A DNA stretch of 5,742 nt from Flavobacterium psychrophilum. Lineage in GTDB: Bacteria > Bacteroidota > Bacteroidia > Flavobacteriales > Flavobacteriaceae. A model generated the notes under the pieces. The model worked only from the letters and a program-made list of their open reading frames with translations, did no database searches and was not told where the DNA came from. The position numbers and the translations under genes were made by a program. Shown in pieces: positions 5,547-5,742 of the stretch. Location: positions 1 to 5,742 of the forward strand of contig DZAU01000102.1 of NCBI GenBank assembly GCA_022729635.1, written 5' to 3'. Within the stretch, counting starts at the first letter, position 1. Every line of letters starts with the position of its first letter.

Positions 5547-5742
5547 AGCCAACGCATTTGGTGGCACATTTGCATTTTTTTTCAACGCAAAGACCAACGC
5601 TAAAAAAATCCAAAAGAGCCACCAAGCAACCGCACCAAAACAGACCAAAATGGACAGACAAAACACGACCGAAAAAGAACAACGAAGGCATAACAGCACC
5701 TACCCAAAAGGCGGGGTTTCGTGTTCCAAAGACAGTTTTGTG
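5547..5742. other. Right flank without a convincing gene, T-poor A+C-rich spacer
   Basis: No reliable gene is visible. After an 8-base T run at 5575-5582, the plus strand becomes strikingly poor in T: one T (5651) in the 80 bases from 5611 to 5690, with about twice as much C as G in most of it. The aggcataac at 5686-5694 is the inverted match of 2-10, and caaccgcacc at 5627-5636 followed by cagacca at 5641-5647 repeats the left flank. A C-rich, G-poor unstructured transcript end could serve Rho-dependent termination; a cassette border is another possibility. Both are inferences. Confidence 0.4.

Noticed and set aside
5548..5582. Possible terminator GCCA/TGGC followed by a T run after the third retron gene
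   Set aside because: The stem is only four pairs with a mismatch inside, and the T run starts nine bases after the stem, so it is not a good intrinsic terminator.
5473..5691. Minus-strand 72-codon frame that looks hydrophobic
   Set aside because: The F, L, V, C and W content is what the complement of A+C-rich DNA gives by chance; it overlaps the 3' end of the cysteine-protein gene and has no promoter or homologous pattern.
5650..5742. Open frame from ATG at 5650 that runs off the right edge
   Set aside because: Only 31 codons are visible, it lies in a T-poor biased stretch where stop codons are rare by composition, it has no promoter or recognisable protein pattern, and it crosses the aggcataac word. 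Sequence beyond the window would decide.
1..5742. CRISPR array, tRNA, rRNA or insertion sequence
   Set aside because: No regularly spaced repeats, no cloverleaf or rRNA-like stretch, and no transposase or integrase frame were seen in the window.

Overview
The window looks like an accessory, defence-type region of a member of the Bacteroidota. The evidence is AT-rich DNA, start codons preceded by A-rich stretches rather than GGAGG-type ribosome sites, promoter-like TAnnTTTG boxes (the Bacteroidota -7 consensus), and a WYL regulator whose N-terminus is of the type common in that phylum. Genus cannot be assigned from this sequence.

Left part (about 80-2755): a WYL-domain transcriptional regulator on the minus strand is divergent from a two-gene plus-strand unit, a SAM-methyltransferase-like protein followed 19 bp later by an AlkB-family Fe(II)/2-oxoglutarate dioxygenase. 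The 155-bp divergent region holds two copies of an 18-bp sequence (19-bp palindromic sites). One overlaps the -7/start region of the regulator's promoter and the other supplies the -33 TTTG of the methyltransferase promoter. The regulator therefore probably controls both itself and the methyltransferase/alkB pair.

Central and right part (about 2760-5546): a complete retron. A perfect TAnnTTTG box (2760-2767) lies just before a non-coding RNA of about 227 nt (2774-3000) bounded by a perfect 11-bp a1/a2 inverted repeat, with small msr-type hairpins and a long imperfect AT-rich msd-type hairpin. The reverse transcriptase follows 16 bp later, with the retron signatures NAxxH, YADD and VTG. Two further genes follow, each overlapping the previous stop codon by one base (TAATG): a 292-aa protein with a HEPN ribonuclease signature (RNEDSH, an RX4H motif) and a 135-aa cysteine-containing protein of unknown function. 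The likely logic is a toxin/antitoxin-like anti-phage system in which RT-msDNA holds the HEPN protein in check; the third protein could be a cofactor, sensor or modulator, or a passenger.

Edges: bases 1-154 and 5547-5742 carry no convincing gene. Both are A+C-rich on the plus strand, share short words, and carry a 9-bp inverted match (gttatgcct / aggcataac) close to the two ends. This could mark the borders of an inserted cassette-like unit, but it is only an inference.
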